NCBI GenBank assembly: GCA_008828725.1
Contig: MEHQ01000463.1
Location: 1-64,000 of the forward strand
DNA: 64,000 nt
Origin: Saccharina japonica
Taxonomy: Eukaryota; Sar; Phaeophyceae; Laminariales; Laminariaceae
Direction: 5' to 3'
The notes beneath the pieces were generated by a model. That model saw only the letters and a list, made by a program, of their open reading frames with translations. It made no database searches and was not told the origin of the DNA. Both the position numbers and the translations under genes were made by a program. Below, in pieces: positions 45,249-49,765 of this stretch (its first letter is position 1; every line of letters starts with the position of its first letter).

Positions 45249-46158
45249 CGTTCTGTTCCTTTCTCAAAGACTGAAACAAAAAGTAGGGGCGTTTTCCGTC
45301 TTTGGGGAGGAGGACGCTTCTTCGCGCACTCCTGGACAAATTATATAGTGTTTTGGATGGCCCTGTATTAAAGAAAAACGCAAGACGACACGGTGTTGTT
45401 GTATTGGGCTGCAGGCCTGTTAATGAACATAATAGTCGCACAGGGGTTTCCCCATAATACCAAGAAATCACGTGTGTTTCAAACTTTCCACCAAACCCCG
45501 CCTGTCGTGCCTCAAAAACGACCCACCCACAAAGAAAGCCTGGTTTGATCTCCTGCGCCCCACGCTCCGCTCTATGATGCCCCCCCGCCGTCGGCCCCTA
45601 TCCCGACACACGTGTATGTATGTGTGTGTGTACAAAACGTTCGACTCAGCAGGTTGCGCGGGTGGAAAGGCGACGTACACCGGGCACAAGCAGTCGGGCC
45701 TTCACGGCATCAAGAGCTTCGGTCCTTTCTGGGGGGAGTCCCAAGCCTACAACGGCAATCCCTGCCACACAACAAGCTTCCCGTCGTCCCAGCCGGCACG
45801 CGGTGGAGTCGTTCGCTCGAACAACGATGCGTCTTCGGGAGCGTACCTCGCTGATAACGGAACGTCTGCCGTGGTCGGATCCCAGAACAACAACATCAGT
45901 AGTGGTGTGAACCCTAAGGCTGCCGGAAAGCCGGCAGCCGCAATACTAGCAAGAGATGGCGTTAACCCTGCGGCGAAGCACGACGCCATAGCTGTCGGTC
46001 GTCGCAGCAGTCGGATAGGACAGAGGGAGGAAGGCGGGGAGGGGCACTTAGGGGAGCTCGACGACGTGGTCCCGTCGATGTCAGGGGTCTCACGCAGTAA
46101 GCGTGGGGTCGAACTTGTTCCAGTTCGGGGTATTAGTCGAGTACTGTCAGGCTCGTGA
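8006..46158 (+). CDS. Multi-domain cyclic-nucleotide-binding protein gene (about 25 exons, four CNBDs)
   Basis: Exons traced by GC3 bias, splice sites, phase and domain continuity: 8006-8031, 10423-10559, 12010-12113, 13022-13154, 14408-14600, 16442-16502, about 17346-17603, 18625-18745, 19433-19517, 21838-21936, 22515-22573 (copies 23409, 28470), 24324-24363 (copy 29421), 25569-25673 (copy 30662), 33128-33259, 35600-35734, 36133-36293, 37491-37650, 38234-38601 (possibly two), 39911-40105, 40238-40285, 40433-40686, 41454-41905, 43897-44228, 44907-45109, about 45650-46158. CNBD1 spans exons 2-5, CNBD2 exons 7-9, CNBD3 exons 14-16, CNBD4 exons 17-19. The C-terminal third is low complexity. No kinase, channel, GEF or membrane region is visible, so the role is probably cAMP/cGMP sensing or scaffolding. 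Incoming phase does not match at exons 10, 20 and 25; at exon 7 it is satisfied only by the upstream acceptor. Gene extent is well supported, the exact protein is not. Confidence 0.8.
10210..10330 (+). repeat. 120-bp repeat, inverted copy at 52480-52590
   Basis: GACACGAACACACAGATAGA, CGCAGCTCGCAAAGTTGAGT and TCAATTGGTTGAACTCACAG occur inverted at 52480-52590. Preceding sequence (10020-10200, GCCGTACCGAACCTTACC) recurs at 32420-32480. Confidence 0.7.
10423..10559 (+). CDS. CNBD gene exon 2, helical lead-in to CNBD1
   Basis: Acceptor TCCGACAG (AG 10421-10422), donor GTGAGTG at 10560. It encodes a charged helix ending [10 protein letters not shown], the typical N-terminal helix of a cyclic-nucleotide-binding domain. 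It leaves one base (G) for the next exon. The intron that follows carries a long (ACCAAC)n tract. Confidence 0.85.
10580..10882 (+). repeat. (ACCAAC)n hexamer tract
   Basis: About 300 bp of ACCAAC with scattered changes, C/A-only on the plus strand, directly downstream of exon 2. The open frames across it on both strands are products of the repeat. Confidence 0.95.
11530..11990 (+). repeat. Minisatellite, ACTCGATGCTA-type unit
   Basis: Degenerate 10-12 bp units (CTCGATGCTAA, CTCGATGTTAA, CTCGATGCCAA) in two clusters, 11530-11730 and 11890-11990, ending just before the acceptor of exon 3. Confidence 0.85.
12010..12113 (+). CDS. CNBD gene exon 3, CNBD1 N-terminal strands
   Basis: Acceptor TTTTTTCAG (AG 12008-12009), donor GTGAAC at 12114. 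Reads [20 protein letters not shown] then [15 protein letters not shown]: the helix-turn and first beta strands of CNBD1. Phase in 1, out 0, matching both neighbours. Confidence 0.85.
12450..12512 (+). repeat. Intronic (CAG)n tract
   Basis: Two AGCACC interruptions, then about 15 uninterrupted CAG units in the intron between exons 3 and 4. Confidence 0.95.
13022..13154 (+). CDS. CNBD gene exon 4, CNBD1 core strands
   Basis: Acceptor CCCTGGTAG (AG 13020-13021), donor at 13155 (GTGGGG). Starts [17 protein letters not shown], the diagnostic beta-roll strand of CNBDs, then [16 protein letters not shown]. The phosphate-binding cassette region lacks the usual FGE, so CNBD1 may not bind nucleotide in the standard way. 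Confidence 0.85.
13182..13263. mobile_element. Tiny MITE, diverged copy
   Basis: CACTCTGAACCGATACGTAT at the left and an inverted TGGGTCATTAGTG at the right, with an AT-rich centre. Same family as 315-393. It lies 28 bp past the exon 4 donor. Confidence 0.5.
13760..14410 (+). repeat. Tandem copies of the exon 5 splice acceptor region
   Basis: The sequence TACAGGCGAACAGTACTTCACC around the true acceptor (AG 14406-14407) recurs in altered form with AGs at 13768-13769, 14136-14137, 14228-14229 and 14316-14317. Spacing of the last four is 92, 88 and 90 bp; the first lies 368 bp earlier (four units). Each unit also carries CACCAAACCCTCAC.ATGAAT. Confidence 0.85.
14408..14600 (+). CDS. CNBD gene exon 5, end of CNBD1 and Gly/Ala linker
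   Basis: Acceptor ATACAG (AG 14406-14407), donor GTGAGT at 14601. Reads [24 protein letters not shown], the closing strands and helix of CNBD1, then a Gly/Thr/Ala-rich linker. Its acceptor and first 25 bases are the last of at least five tandem copies of the same sequence (see repeat 13760-14410). Confidence 0.85.
14640..14875 (-). mobile_element. SINE body fragment
   Basis: On the minus strand it carries the SINE body landmarks: CGACG-GGAAGAAAAG, TCTCGCGATGAAAACGCAAG and GGATCTGAGTTACGACTAT. The tRNA-like head is missing. Confidence 0.6.
15247..15334. mobile_element. TTAA-flanked MITE (piggyBac-like), copy 1
   Basis: Starts TTAACTCCTTTAGAACTGGT and ends TTCAGTTCTGAATGGGTTAA, the two ends being inverted copies (AGAACTG / CAGTTCT). 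The ends coincide with TTAA, and a terminal CCC after it is the hallmark of piggyBac elements. 88 bp, no coding capacity. Further copies: 16870-16961, 37984-38070, 61697-61784. Confidence 0.6.
15376..15923 (+). repeat. Oligo(G)-flanked repeat family, long copy 1
   Basis: Begins with a G run and GTGTACTCATG, carries CATAGACCCTCGCATCCCTA and CAACCAGGCAGACATTGCTT, and runs to TATAAATATATCATATATTT followed by another G run. A closely similar copy is 55947-56489. Most other members are only the first 200 bp. Confidence 0.75.
16442..16502 (+). CDS. CNBD gene exon 6, Ala/Gly linker
   Basis: Acceptor TCCCATCCAG (AG 16440-16441), donor GTGAAT at 16503. Encodes [14 protein letters not shown] then PTLPSQ. 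Phases match exon 5 (two bases carried in) and leave in phase 0. Low complexity only; supported by splice sites and phase. Confidence 0.65.
16870..16961. mobile_element. TTAA-flanked MITE, copy 2
   Basis: TTAACCCCTTAAGAACTGGT at the left, inverted AGTTATGAATGGGTTTAA at the right, in the same intron system as copy 1. 92 bp. Confidence 0.6.
17095..17340 (+). repeat. Oligo(G)-flanked repeat, 5' part
   Basis: CATGCATGGCCGTAGTCGTA, then ACCCTCGCATCGCTTGAATG and CACCAGGCAGAACGTTGCTT, ending next to the start of exon 7. About 15-20 percent diverged from 15376-15600. Confidence 0.7.
17346..17603 (+). CDS. CNBD gene exon 7, start of CNBD2
   Basis: The donor GTGAGC at 17604 is clear. The frame encodes [40 protein letters not shown] and [13 protein letters not shown], the N-terminal half of CNBD2. 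The 5' boundary is uncertain: an acceptor at 17344-17345 keeps phase 0 but adds a Gly-rich unlikely start, while the acceptor at 17367-17368 sits in a G run and would need a one-base shift. Coding bias begins near 17373. Confidence 0.7.
18270..18466 (-). repeat. Oligo(G)-flanked repeat, inverted copy with 37-base C run
   Basis: Reverse orientation of the family, ending CCATGCATGATGTGAGTAC and then an uninterrupted C run 18430-18466. The homopolymer is at the same end as in the other copies. Confidence 0.75.
18625..18745 (+). CDS. CNBD gene exon 8, CNBD2 central strands
   Basis: Acceptor CCCCCTAAAG (AG 18623-18624), donor GTGAGC at 18746. Phase 0 in, one base out. Reads [20 protein letters not shown] and [12 protein letters not shown], continuing directly from YICEE of exon 7 into the cassette FFGEVALM completed by exon 9. 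Confidence 0.85.
18800..18995 (+). mobile_element. SINE body copy
   Basis: Landmarks GACGCGAGTCGACGAGGGAA, GCAAGGCACG and GGATCTGAGTTACGACTATT, then GGGCGAACATAATACATGGG. It starts about 55 bp after the exon 8 donor. Confidence 0.65.
19125..19335 (-). repeat. Oligo(G)-flanked repeat, inverted, with internal duplication
   Basis: CGGTCGGCGAAAACCCGACG, then two successive copies of the CATTG.AGGGATG..GAGGGTCT..GGTC segment, ending ACATGAGTACACCCCCCA. Confidence 0.65.
19433..19517 (+). CDS. CNBD gene exon 9, CNBD2 phosphate-binding cassette
   Basis: Acceptor GGAGCAG (AG 19431-19432), donor GTGACT at 19518. Joined to exon 8 it reads [20 protein letters not shown] and then [10 protein letters not shown]. 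This is a complete phosphate-binding cassette: the Glu that contacts the ribose and the Arg that contacts the cyclic phosphate are present. The Thr after Arg is the residue associated with cGMP preference in cGMP-dependent kinases. Confidence 0.85.
19560..19770 (+). repeat. Minisatellite, TAGTGACTAT-type 10-mer
   Basis: About twenty degenerate 10-bp units (TTAGTGACTG, TTAGTGACTA, TTACTGACTA) beginning some 40 bp after the exon 9 donor. Confidence 0.9.
20106..20314 (+). repeat. Compound (CCG)n-(GGTGCT)n-(CTCCTG)n microsatellite
   Basis: Roughly twelve CCG, then CTTCTGCTG, then (GCTGGT)n and about fifteen CTCCTG/CTGCTC units. Long open frames on both strands here are poly-Leu or poly-Ala-Gly artefacts. 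Confidence 0.95.
20318..20420 (-). mobile_element. SINE head fragment (tRNA-like)
   Basis: On the minus strand: CCGGTCGCCCCGGTAGACTT, then GAGTTCAAATCCCACCGTGG, a good RNA polymerase III B box in a tRNA T-loop context, then AAAATTTTGACTTTATTTGA-like sequence. It is a truncated member of the family complete at 62002-62325. Confidence 0.7.
21352..21535 (+). mobile_element. SINE body copy
   Basis: AATCGACGAGGGAAGAAAGG, CTCGCGACAAGAATGCAAGG, CAGATCTGAGTTACGACTAT, then an A-rich tail. Head absent. Confidence 0.65.
21838..21936 (+). CDS. CNBD gene exon 10
   Basis: Acceptor TCGGCAG (AG 21836-21837), donor GTGAGA at 21937. The frame [20 protein letters not shown] is chosen by its very strong GC3 bias and ends in phase 0, fitting exon 11. 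It enters in phase 0 while exon 9 leaves two bases, so one base is missing at this junction; an extra G in the GGG at the exon start would repair it. Confidence 0.65.
21983..22082 (+). repeat. Oligo(G)-flanked repeat, short copy
   Basis: CATGCATGGCCTTAGTCGTA, CCCTCGCATCCCTACAATGC, CGGGTTTTCACCGACCAGGC. It is cut short after about 100 bp by a G run and by the CTCATTTGTTGCTTGCCT segment found beside other members. Confidence 0.7.
22165..22440 (+). repeat. Tandem CCAACTAATCGTATCAA units
   Basis: About eight degenerate 17-18 bp units of (A)CCAACTAATCGTATCAA in the intron before exon 11. Confidence 0.8.
22515..22573 (+). CDS. CNBD gene exon 11, copy 1
   Basis: Acceptor GGGGGCAG (AG 22513-22514), donor GTGGGA at 22574. 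Reads [19 protein letters not shown] plus two bases of the next codon. Identical copies with the same splice sites are at 23409-23467 and 28470-28528. Confidence 0.7.
23409..23467 (+). CDS. CNBD gene exon 11, copy 2
   Basis: Base-for-base identical to 22515-22573, including acceptor and donor, 894 bp downstream. It is followed by exon 12 at 24324 without another intervening exon copy, so in a linear transcript only one of copies 1 and 2 can join exon 12 in frame. Confidence 0.7.
24324..24363 (+). CDS. CNBD gene exon 12, copy 1
   Basis: Acceptor CCGAGCAG (AG 24322-24323), donor GTGAGC at 24364. One base completes Arg, then [13 protein letters not shown], phase 0 out. A copy with one silent change (TGT to TGC) is at 29421-29460. 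Confidence 0.75.
25569..25673 (+). CDS. CNBD gene exon 13, copy 1
   Basis: Acceptor AAAAAACAG (AG 25567-25568), donor GTGGGG at 25674. Phase 0 to 0, 35 codons: [20 protein letters not shown] then [15 protein letters not shown], an amphipathic helical segment. The identical copy is at 30662-30766. Confidence 0.75.
26496..26747. mobile_element. 252-bp MITE with >30-bp perfect inverted ends, TAA target duplication
   Basis: Ends GGGTCGTTCTTATCGAGCAA and its exact inverse, perfect over more than 30 bp, flanked on both sides by TAA. The centre is A/T-rich with TTTGGAAATT repeats. A 3-bp TAA/TTA duplication with GGG-starting ends is characteristic of PIF/Harbinger elements. No transposase is encoded. 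Confidence 0.75.
27895..28050 (+). repeat. 9-bp tandem repeat (GCGCATACA)n
   Basis: About seventeen units GCGCATACA / TCGCATACA / GCGCACACA in the spacer between the two cassette duplications. Confidence 0.95.
28470..28528 (+). CDS. CNBD gene exon 11, copy 3
   Basis: Identical to the copies at 22515 and 23409, with acceptor AG 28468-28469 and donor GTGGGA at 28529. Starts the second complete cassette of exons 11-12-13. Confidence 0.7.
28625..28890 (+). repeat. Oligo(G)-flanked repeat, copy in the third exon-11 unit
   Basis: A G run, then GTGTACTCATTTTCATGCAT, CCCTCGCACCCCTTTGTACA and GGCAGACATATGCTCGCACC. Corresponding copies are at 22675-22930 and 23569-23825. Confidence 0.8.
29421..29460 (+). 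CDS. CNBD gene exon 12, copy 2
   Basis: Same length, phase and splice sites as 24324-24363. The only exonic difference is silent, although the surrounding intron has diverged clearly. Confidence 0.75.
30662..30766 (+). CDS. CNBD gene exon 13, copy 2
   Basis: Identical to 25569-25673, acceptor AG 30660-30661, donor GTGGGG at 30767. It ends in phase 0 and joins exon 14 at 33128. Confidence 0.75.
31591..31842. mobile_element. 252-bp MITE, second copy by segmental duplication
   Basis: Same ends, length and flanking TAA as 26496-26747. Its position inside the 3.85-kb duplication shows it was copied with it rather than inserted independently. Confidence 0.75.
33128..33259 (+). CDS. CNBD gene exon 14, start of CNBD3
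   Basis: Acceptor CGTTCCAG (AG 33126-33127), donor GTGCGA at 33260. 44 codons, phase 0 to 0: [40 protein letters not shown] and SLDK. The last part is the helix leading into CNBD3. Confidence 0.85.
34263..34281. other. Assembly gap (19 N) after a 27-base G run
   Basis: The G run 34235-34261 is followed by A and 19 N, then GGTGGGGGG. The gap size may be nominal. Confidence 0.95.
34860..35340. repeat. Palindrome-bounded element, left copy
   Basis: Several TTTACTTCCATGGAAGTAAA palindromes (34868, 34895, 35190, 35215, 35250, 35278) flank a core about 34965-35165. The core is found inverted at 36720-36935. It lies upstream of exon 15. Confidence 0.75.
35600..35734 (+). CDS. CNBD gene exon 15, CNBD3 core strands
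   Basis: Acceptor CTGAACAG (AG 35598-35599), donor GTGAGA at 35735. 45 codons, phase 0 to 0. Contains [20 protein letters not shown], the beta-roll signature (YIVLRG), and ends AYADIGPGD. Confidence 0.9.
36133..36293 (+). CDS. CNBD gene exon 16, CNBD3 cassette and C-helix
   Basis: Acceptor ATGATCAG (AG 36131-36132), donor GTAAGC at 36294. Reads [20 protein letters not shown] then [16 protein letters not shown]. In the cassette position Gly-Asp replaces Gly-Glu and RST replaces R[AT]A, so it is a degenerate but Arg-containing site. Leaves two bases (AA). Confidence 0.9.
36590..37095. repeat. Palindrome-bounded element, right copy, inverted
   Basis: Same palindrome clusters (36650, 36685, 37005, 37045) around a core whose reverse complement matches 34965-35165 at about 80 percent by eye. 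Between the two copies lie exons 15 and 16. Confidence 0.75.
37491..37650 (+). CDS. CNBD gene exon 17, start of CNBD4
   Basis: Acceptor CGAAACAG (AG 37489-37490), donor GTAAGA at 37651. Completes Lys, then [20 protein letters not shown], and [14 protein letters not shown], the fourth beta-roll signature. Phase 0 out. Confidence 0.9.
37984..38070. mobile_element. TTAA-flanked MITE, copy 3 (inverted)
   Basis: TGACCCATTCAGAATTG to GACCAGTTCTTAAGGGGTTAA; the left TTAA is mutated. 87 bp. Confidence 0.55.
38234..38601 (+). CDS. CNBD gene exon 18 (probable, two pieces), low-complexity loop of CNBD4
   Basis: Piece A 38234-38333 follows acceptor ACCACAG in phase 0 and reads [20 protein letters not shown]. 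Its frame meets a stop at 38360. Piece B 38390-38601 follows acceptor CCCATCAG, reads through a Gly/Ala/Arg-rich stretch to [10 protein letters not shown] and ends at donor GTGGCA in phase 0, exactly fitting exon 19. Joining A to B at 38333/38390 keeps phase but implies a 56-base intron. Exon 17 can also splice directly to exon 19 in frame, so this may be an optional loop. Confidence 0.45.
39120..39510 (+). repeat. Minisatellite of about 60-bp units
   Basis: Seven units of the type TTGACTGACCGCCCC, TACACTAAAACTAGCGTTAG, CCGTCACAGCC(C)n. The C tract varies from 3 to about 18 between units. Confidence 0.9.
39911..40105 (+). CDS. CNBD gene exon 19, CNBD4 cassette
   Basis: Acceptor GCTGTGCAG (AG 39909-39910), donor GTGAAG at 40106. 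65 codons: [20 protein letters not shown], a Gly/Pro-containing loop, then [20 protein letters not shown] and IIEIP. FGE is present, but the Arg of the cassette is replaced by a divergent loop. The intron before it ends in a (TTG)n tract, as does the one after. Confidence 0.9.
40238..40285 (+). CDS. CNBD gene exon 20 (probable)
   Basis: Acceptor AG 40236-40237, donor GTGCGT at 40286. In the frame that fits exon 21 it reads [15 protein letters not shown]. The incoming phase needs one base, whereas exon 19 leaves none; no alternative donor fixes this. Confidence 0.45.
40433..40686 (+). CDS. CNBD gene exon 21, basic helical region
   Basis: Acceptor GCATCCCTAG (AG 40431-40432), donor GTACGG at 40687. 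Encodes [20 protein letters not shown], then [20 protein letters not shown] and an Arg/Lys/Ala-rich helix. No family recognised. Phase 0 out. Confidence 0.75.
41454..41905 (+). CDS. CNBD gene exon 22, Ser/Gly-rich region
   Basis: Acceptor CAACCAAAAG (AG 41452-41453), donor GTGAGA at 41906. 150 codons plus two bases: [20 protein letters not shown], Ser/Pro/Gly-rich stretches, a poly-Gly run, and [19 protein letters not shown] at the end. Probably disordered. Confidence 0.8.
41930..42305 (-). mobile_element. tRNA-headed SINE, nearly complete
   Basis: On the minus strand: head CCGGTCGCCCCGGTAGACTA, B box AAGTTCGAATCCCACCGTGG, TTTCACTTTATTTGAAAG, body GCGTGGGTAGGCGGAATCCG, ACGCAAGTCGACGAGGGAAG, CGGATCTGAGTTACGGCTAA, and an AAATGAAAAAAATTG tail. 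It lies just after the donor of exon 22. Confidence 0.75.
42700..42975 (+). repeat. Minisatellite, TAGTCAGTAA-type
   Basis: About twenty-five degenerate 9-11 bp units (AATAGTCAGT, AATAGCCAGT). A related but distinct TACTAGTAAGTCATTGG repeat is at 43192-43265. Confidence 0.9.
43897..44228 (+). CDS. CNBD gene exon 23, Ala/Gln/His-rich region
   Basis: Acceptor TACGCCAG (AG 43895-43896), donor GTGAGT at 44229. One base completes the codon from exon 22, then [40 protein letters not shown] and QRLAAGEV. Phases agree with exons 22 and 24. Confidence 0.75.
44330..44432 (+). repeat. (GATGAT)n tract
   Basis: About 100 bp of GATGAT/GACGAT triplets in the intron after exon 23. Confidence 0.95.
44907..45109 (+). 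CDS. CNBD gene exon 24 (probable)
   Basis: Acceptor GGTTCGAAG (AG 44905-44906), donor GTACGG at 45110. Reads [40 protein letters not shown] and [15 protein letters not shown]. Incoming phase matches exon 23 exactly. No domain recognised. Confidence 0.55.
45210..45247 (+). repeat. (TTG)n tract
   Basis: Twelve TTG units between exon 24 and the last exon. Similar (TTG)n tracts are at 39868-39903 and 40143-40197, each beside an exon of this gene. Confidence 0.95.
45650..46158 (+). CDS. CNBD gene last exon, stop codon
   Basis: Strong GC3 bias from about 45655 to TGA 46156-46158. Contains [20 protein letters not shown], a Ser/Asn/Gly-rich stretch and [17 protein letters not shown] at the C terminus. 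Acceptors GACTCAG and CAGCAG (45650-45655) both need two bases of exon plus one carried in, while exon 24 leaves none, so a further small exon or a boundary error remains. Confidence 0.6.
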
Positions 46159-46484
46159 TAATATTTATAAACCTACCAGGGGTACCTGGTATTGATTGAC
46201 ATCATGTGGTCTAACACACACAGCTTGAAAATCTCAGCTGCGACGAAAATCCTCGATCTCGCCCCTGATTTTTGATGGTCTACAGGTGGTCTACGGGTTT
46301 GTTTCTGGTCATCCTATTGTCTGCTTTTTCTTCCAGCTCAACTCGAAGCACCTTTTCGCTTCGCGGACACGCCGTGTTCTGCAGGTCTCTCCCGCCCTTC
46401 TCCCCTCGGTTGCGCGTCTTCCGGGATTTCCAAGAAACGAGGCCTCGCAGTCCCCACAGCTCGTCATGGTTCTTATTGACACAC

Positions 46485-46725
46485 CGGACAGATAATCGAT
46501 CCCCACCACTTCATGGATCTAAATATTTCGGAGCAGACACATTCTTGATCGTTATGACCCAGCGCATGTTGCCGGGTGGGAGCCGTATATACTCTGAAGG
46601 ATCTAGGACATGCCGTTTGGAGTGGATCTGTACCGTTCAGATCTTGCTCAACAGCACATCACAACGGCAGGCTAGCATCTAGATCACGATTTTACGGGAT
46701 ATCTTGATCTGTCCAACGTGTGCAC
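46485..46725. mobile_element. GATCTG-rich dispersed element, copy
   Basis: ACACACCGGACAGATAATCG at the left and GATCTGTCCAACGTGTGC inverted at the right, with GTTGCCGGGTGGGAGCCGTA inside. Same family as 6431-6728, in the 3' flank of the CNBD gene. Confidence 0.6.
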
Positions 46726-49139
46726 CTATTCCTTTTGGAGTCGCTGTGCCCGTCCACGAGATTGCTGGTGGATGCGCCAATCCCAATAGAAGGGATTCGG
46801 ACGTTCTTATGGCATTACGTAGAGCACCCAAACATGCCATACCTGGTACGGCACATTCATAAGTTATATACTCTTTTCTTCTAGTTATACTTCGTACCTA
46901 GATGAGGATGTATACATATTTGTGACGCACAGAAAACTGTACACGACGCACGCATATATATAGTCTTTACATGATGTTTCATTTTAGATTGATTGAGTTC
47001 GTTCAAACAATGTGCGGAATCTAAGGGGAGCATGGACTTGATCCCTAGCGTTTTGCTCTGCGGTCTCTGTCACTGAAGCCTAAAAACGGTTATGCTGGGT
47101 TACAAGCTGGCTGGGTAGAGCAGTCGGTTATCTCTTCTAACCAATACGTTATCGATAGCCAAGTGATTAAGCAGTCTCGTTCCACAAGTGAATGGGCATT
47201 CCCGCTATAGTCAAGTGGTTAATCGTGATCGAAGATACCTTGCTTCAGTGTACGAAAATGCACCGATCTGTACGTTTGGTGTTGATACTTAAAGCCCAGG
47301 CCTCATGCAACTTTTTCAGCTCGACATTCGCAAACCTGAGCTGCGAAAGTGCGTGCCGGATATGTTCCGAGTGAATCCGAAACCAGTTTTCGCAGCACGA
47401 GGTTCAAATATTTGACTGGCATTTTAACACGCGATTCGCAGCGTTTTTTTTGCCAGGCCATACCCCCTAGAGGACCCAAAACGCAACATGTTTGAACCGC
47501 ATTCTGGCCGATTCATGCGGTTTAACTTTTTTTGAAACGGCCGTAACTATTTTCTCCCTCCGACTGTTTTGTTTTGACTTTTTTTTGTTTTGGTCCCAGA
47601 AGGGTCCGTTAAGAACTATCGAGACCAGACTTCGAGTAAAAGTTCAGCTCGGCATTCGCAACACACAGCGCTGCGAAAGTGCGTTCAACGATCGTGCTAG
47701 ACTCTAAACCGGACCGGACCAGCTCGTAGCTCTGCTACATGTCTCCGGCAAAAAACAATCTTGCTGTATTGGATCGCCTCGCGTGCTCCTCACAGGTAAG
47801 CAGTGCATAATAAGCGATTCTTTTACTTGGAGATTTTGGCTTAGCGTTTTTCATCCCTCTGGCCTTGGGGCCTCGATCCCGCCCATCAATGACCCTGGTA
47901 GCTCTTCACCGAGCCCTTATGCTGGCCAGGAGCAGAGGTGTAGGGGACTCCTCTCTTGACTACTTTTCACGCCAAGAAACGGTGAACCCTGCGCCACCTA
48001 ACGTGGGAGAACAACCTCACCGCGTAGACAAGAGTCGCTGTACCTTGGGAACTTATGATGGCGGTACATACAAGGAAGGGGGTGCCTCTTCGGCCAATGA
48101 TCGCTGTTGATGTTGTGCTGCCTGAGGCGGATTCCACATTTACCGGCAAGTGGCGTCGAAAACCTCGGTACGCCGTTCAATGGAGAACGGCCCCAGATTT
48201 AAGGTCGGACAATGTACAGAAGAAGTAAATGGTCTTCAGAGTACTGTTATTAATAGTCCCACCCTTTGATCTCCAGGCAATGACTCATGCCAAGGTATAC
48301 CTGGGACACACACGCACCCACCCCGTTCCAGGCAGGTCCTGCGTCGTCACCCGCTTGCGAGTTGTTAGACAAGATTTGTGGTATTACGAGAACGCATGCT
48401 ATGATAGAGGCGCACCATGTTTTTTTCGGAGCTCCTCACTTAAGGAGCGTCAAACCTCACCGAAAAAAAATGATTTTTGGAGGAAAATAAAAGTGCTGCC
48501 GGATGCTAAATTTCATGACCGAAGAATGTTCTGAAACATTATTCGTCACAAAAATGAAAGTCCGACGGATTTGGGTTAAGGAGCCCGATCGTTCAGAAAA
48601 CGATTCAGCCAAAAAGTGCTGCCTCTACCCGTATACCACTAGTCCGAGGGACCATACATGGTAAATCCTACGTAGACCCAATATTTTTCGTAAAAATAGG
48701 TAAAATACGAAGTATACGTATGTTTTTGTGTGTGTGTGCCGTAGGTCCTATCTACTACCTTGGTATTATTAGGGTGCCCCTCAATAGAGTACCCAGTTCC
48801 AAGATTCGGGCGGATGAGGTTTGGTCAAGAAAGGGTACTCCTCTCTCGATTTGTCCAATCCCTGTACGTATACGCCTCCCAAGAAATATATCATCCCTTT
48901 GAAATATTCCTATAAGTCATGGATCCTGGGCATTTACAGAATTTCCAGGGGAATACCATAACACTACGTATCCTACCCCGATGAGCCGTACCTGGTACCG
49001 GTATAAGACAATAAGCAGAATTTCGGAAGATTCGGAGCAAAACCCGTTCCGCGCGCTATAATAACATAAGTGACTGTCACAGATGCGACTCCTAAAAACC
49101 CACTCCCACACCCTTATCCTGCAAGGCTACGTAGCTTCA
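46726..49139. other. Intergenic, repeats only
   Basis: I see no gene. There is a short direct repeat at about 47318-47355 and 47642-47682 (AGCTCG.CATTCGCAA and GCTGCGAAAGTGCGT). A degraded DNA element at about 48395-48650 is related to the one around 55245-55745 (ATGATAGAGGCGCACCATGT, AAAAGTGCTGCCTCTACC). Confidence 0.5.
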
Positions 49140-49601
49140 TCACAGGACGCCAAAAGGGGAAAGGGAAAGGCCTGCCGTCGACGCCAATTGTGATGGTATA
49201 CACCTGGGCCTAGCTGTTGGACCAGTTTTTAACGGTGTTGACAGGGGGCTTGCGATACCAGGCGGAAGACCCACACAGCCCACACAACACGCACACGTAT
49301 TGTATGGGTGTCGCTCCATACAACAATGATCCCGGTGAAGGAATTTCCTCGTAGAAACGTGACGGCGGTGGGGTGTGAAGCCAATCCTGTCATGATTCCC
49401 GATACGGAGAAATCGTGCGTCCCGGGCTAGGGGCGATACACTGTAATATTCTGATACCGCAACCCCATCCACTGTAACTTCCAGATCTCCGTCGCATCTA
49501 TATCGATTTCTCAAGCACAACCAGCGGCCGCTCTGCACGCCATTTATTTGCTGCAACATCCCCTCAACACTATTAATAAATGCTGCCGGACTCAACTCCA
49601 A
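49140..49601 (-). CDS. Unassigned open reading frame, 153 codons
   Basis: Starts MELSPAAFINSVEGMLQQIN and contains RYRCDGDLEVTVDGVAVSEY and RHPYNTCACCVGCVGLPPG. No family is recognised. Codon use is mixed and less GC3-rich than confirmed exons here. A remnant of a gene or element on the minus strand is possible. Confidence 0.3.
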   Translation of the reverse strand: MELSPAAFINSVEGMLQQINGVQSGRWLCLRNRYRCDGDLEVTVDGVAVSEYYSVSPLARDARFLRIGNHDRIGFTPHRRHVSTRKFLHRDHCCMERHPYNTCACCVGCVGLPPGIASPLSTPLKTGPTARPRCIPSQLASTAGLSLSPFGVL

Positions 49602-49765
49602 CGCTGCAAAATCAAAAGGTATTTCGTACGAAGGGTAAGACCAGTTTGTTGTTGTTGTTGTTTTTCCCCTGTATTTTCGCGCGAATGGGGAAGAAGTTGT
49701 TTTATTTTATTTTTAGTGTTACAGTGCGGTAACTATTATTGTTTCGACCCTTGTGATGTGGTGCC

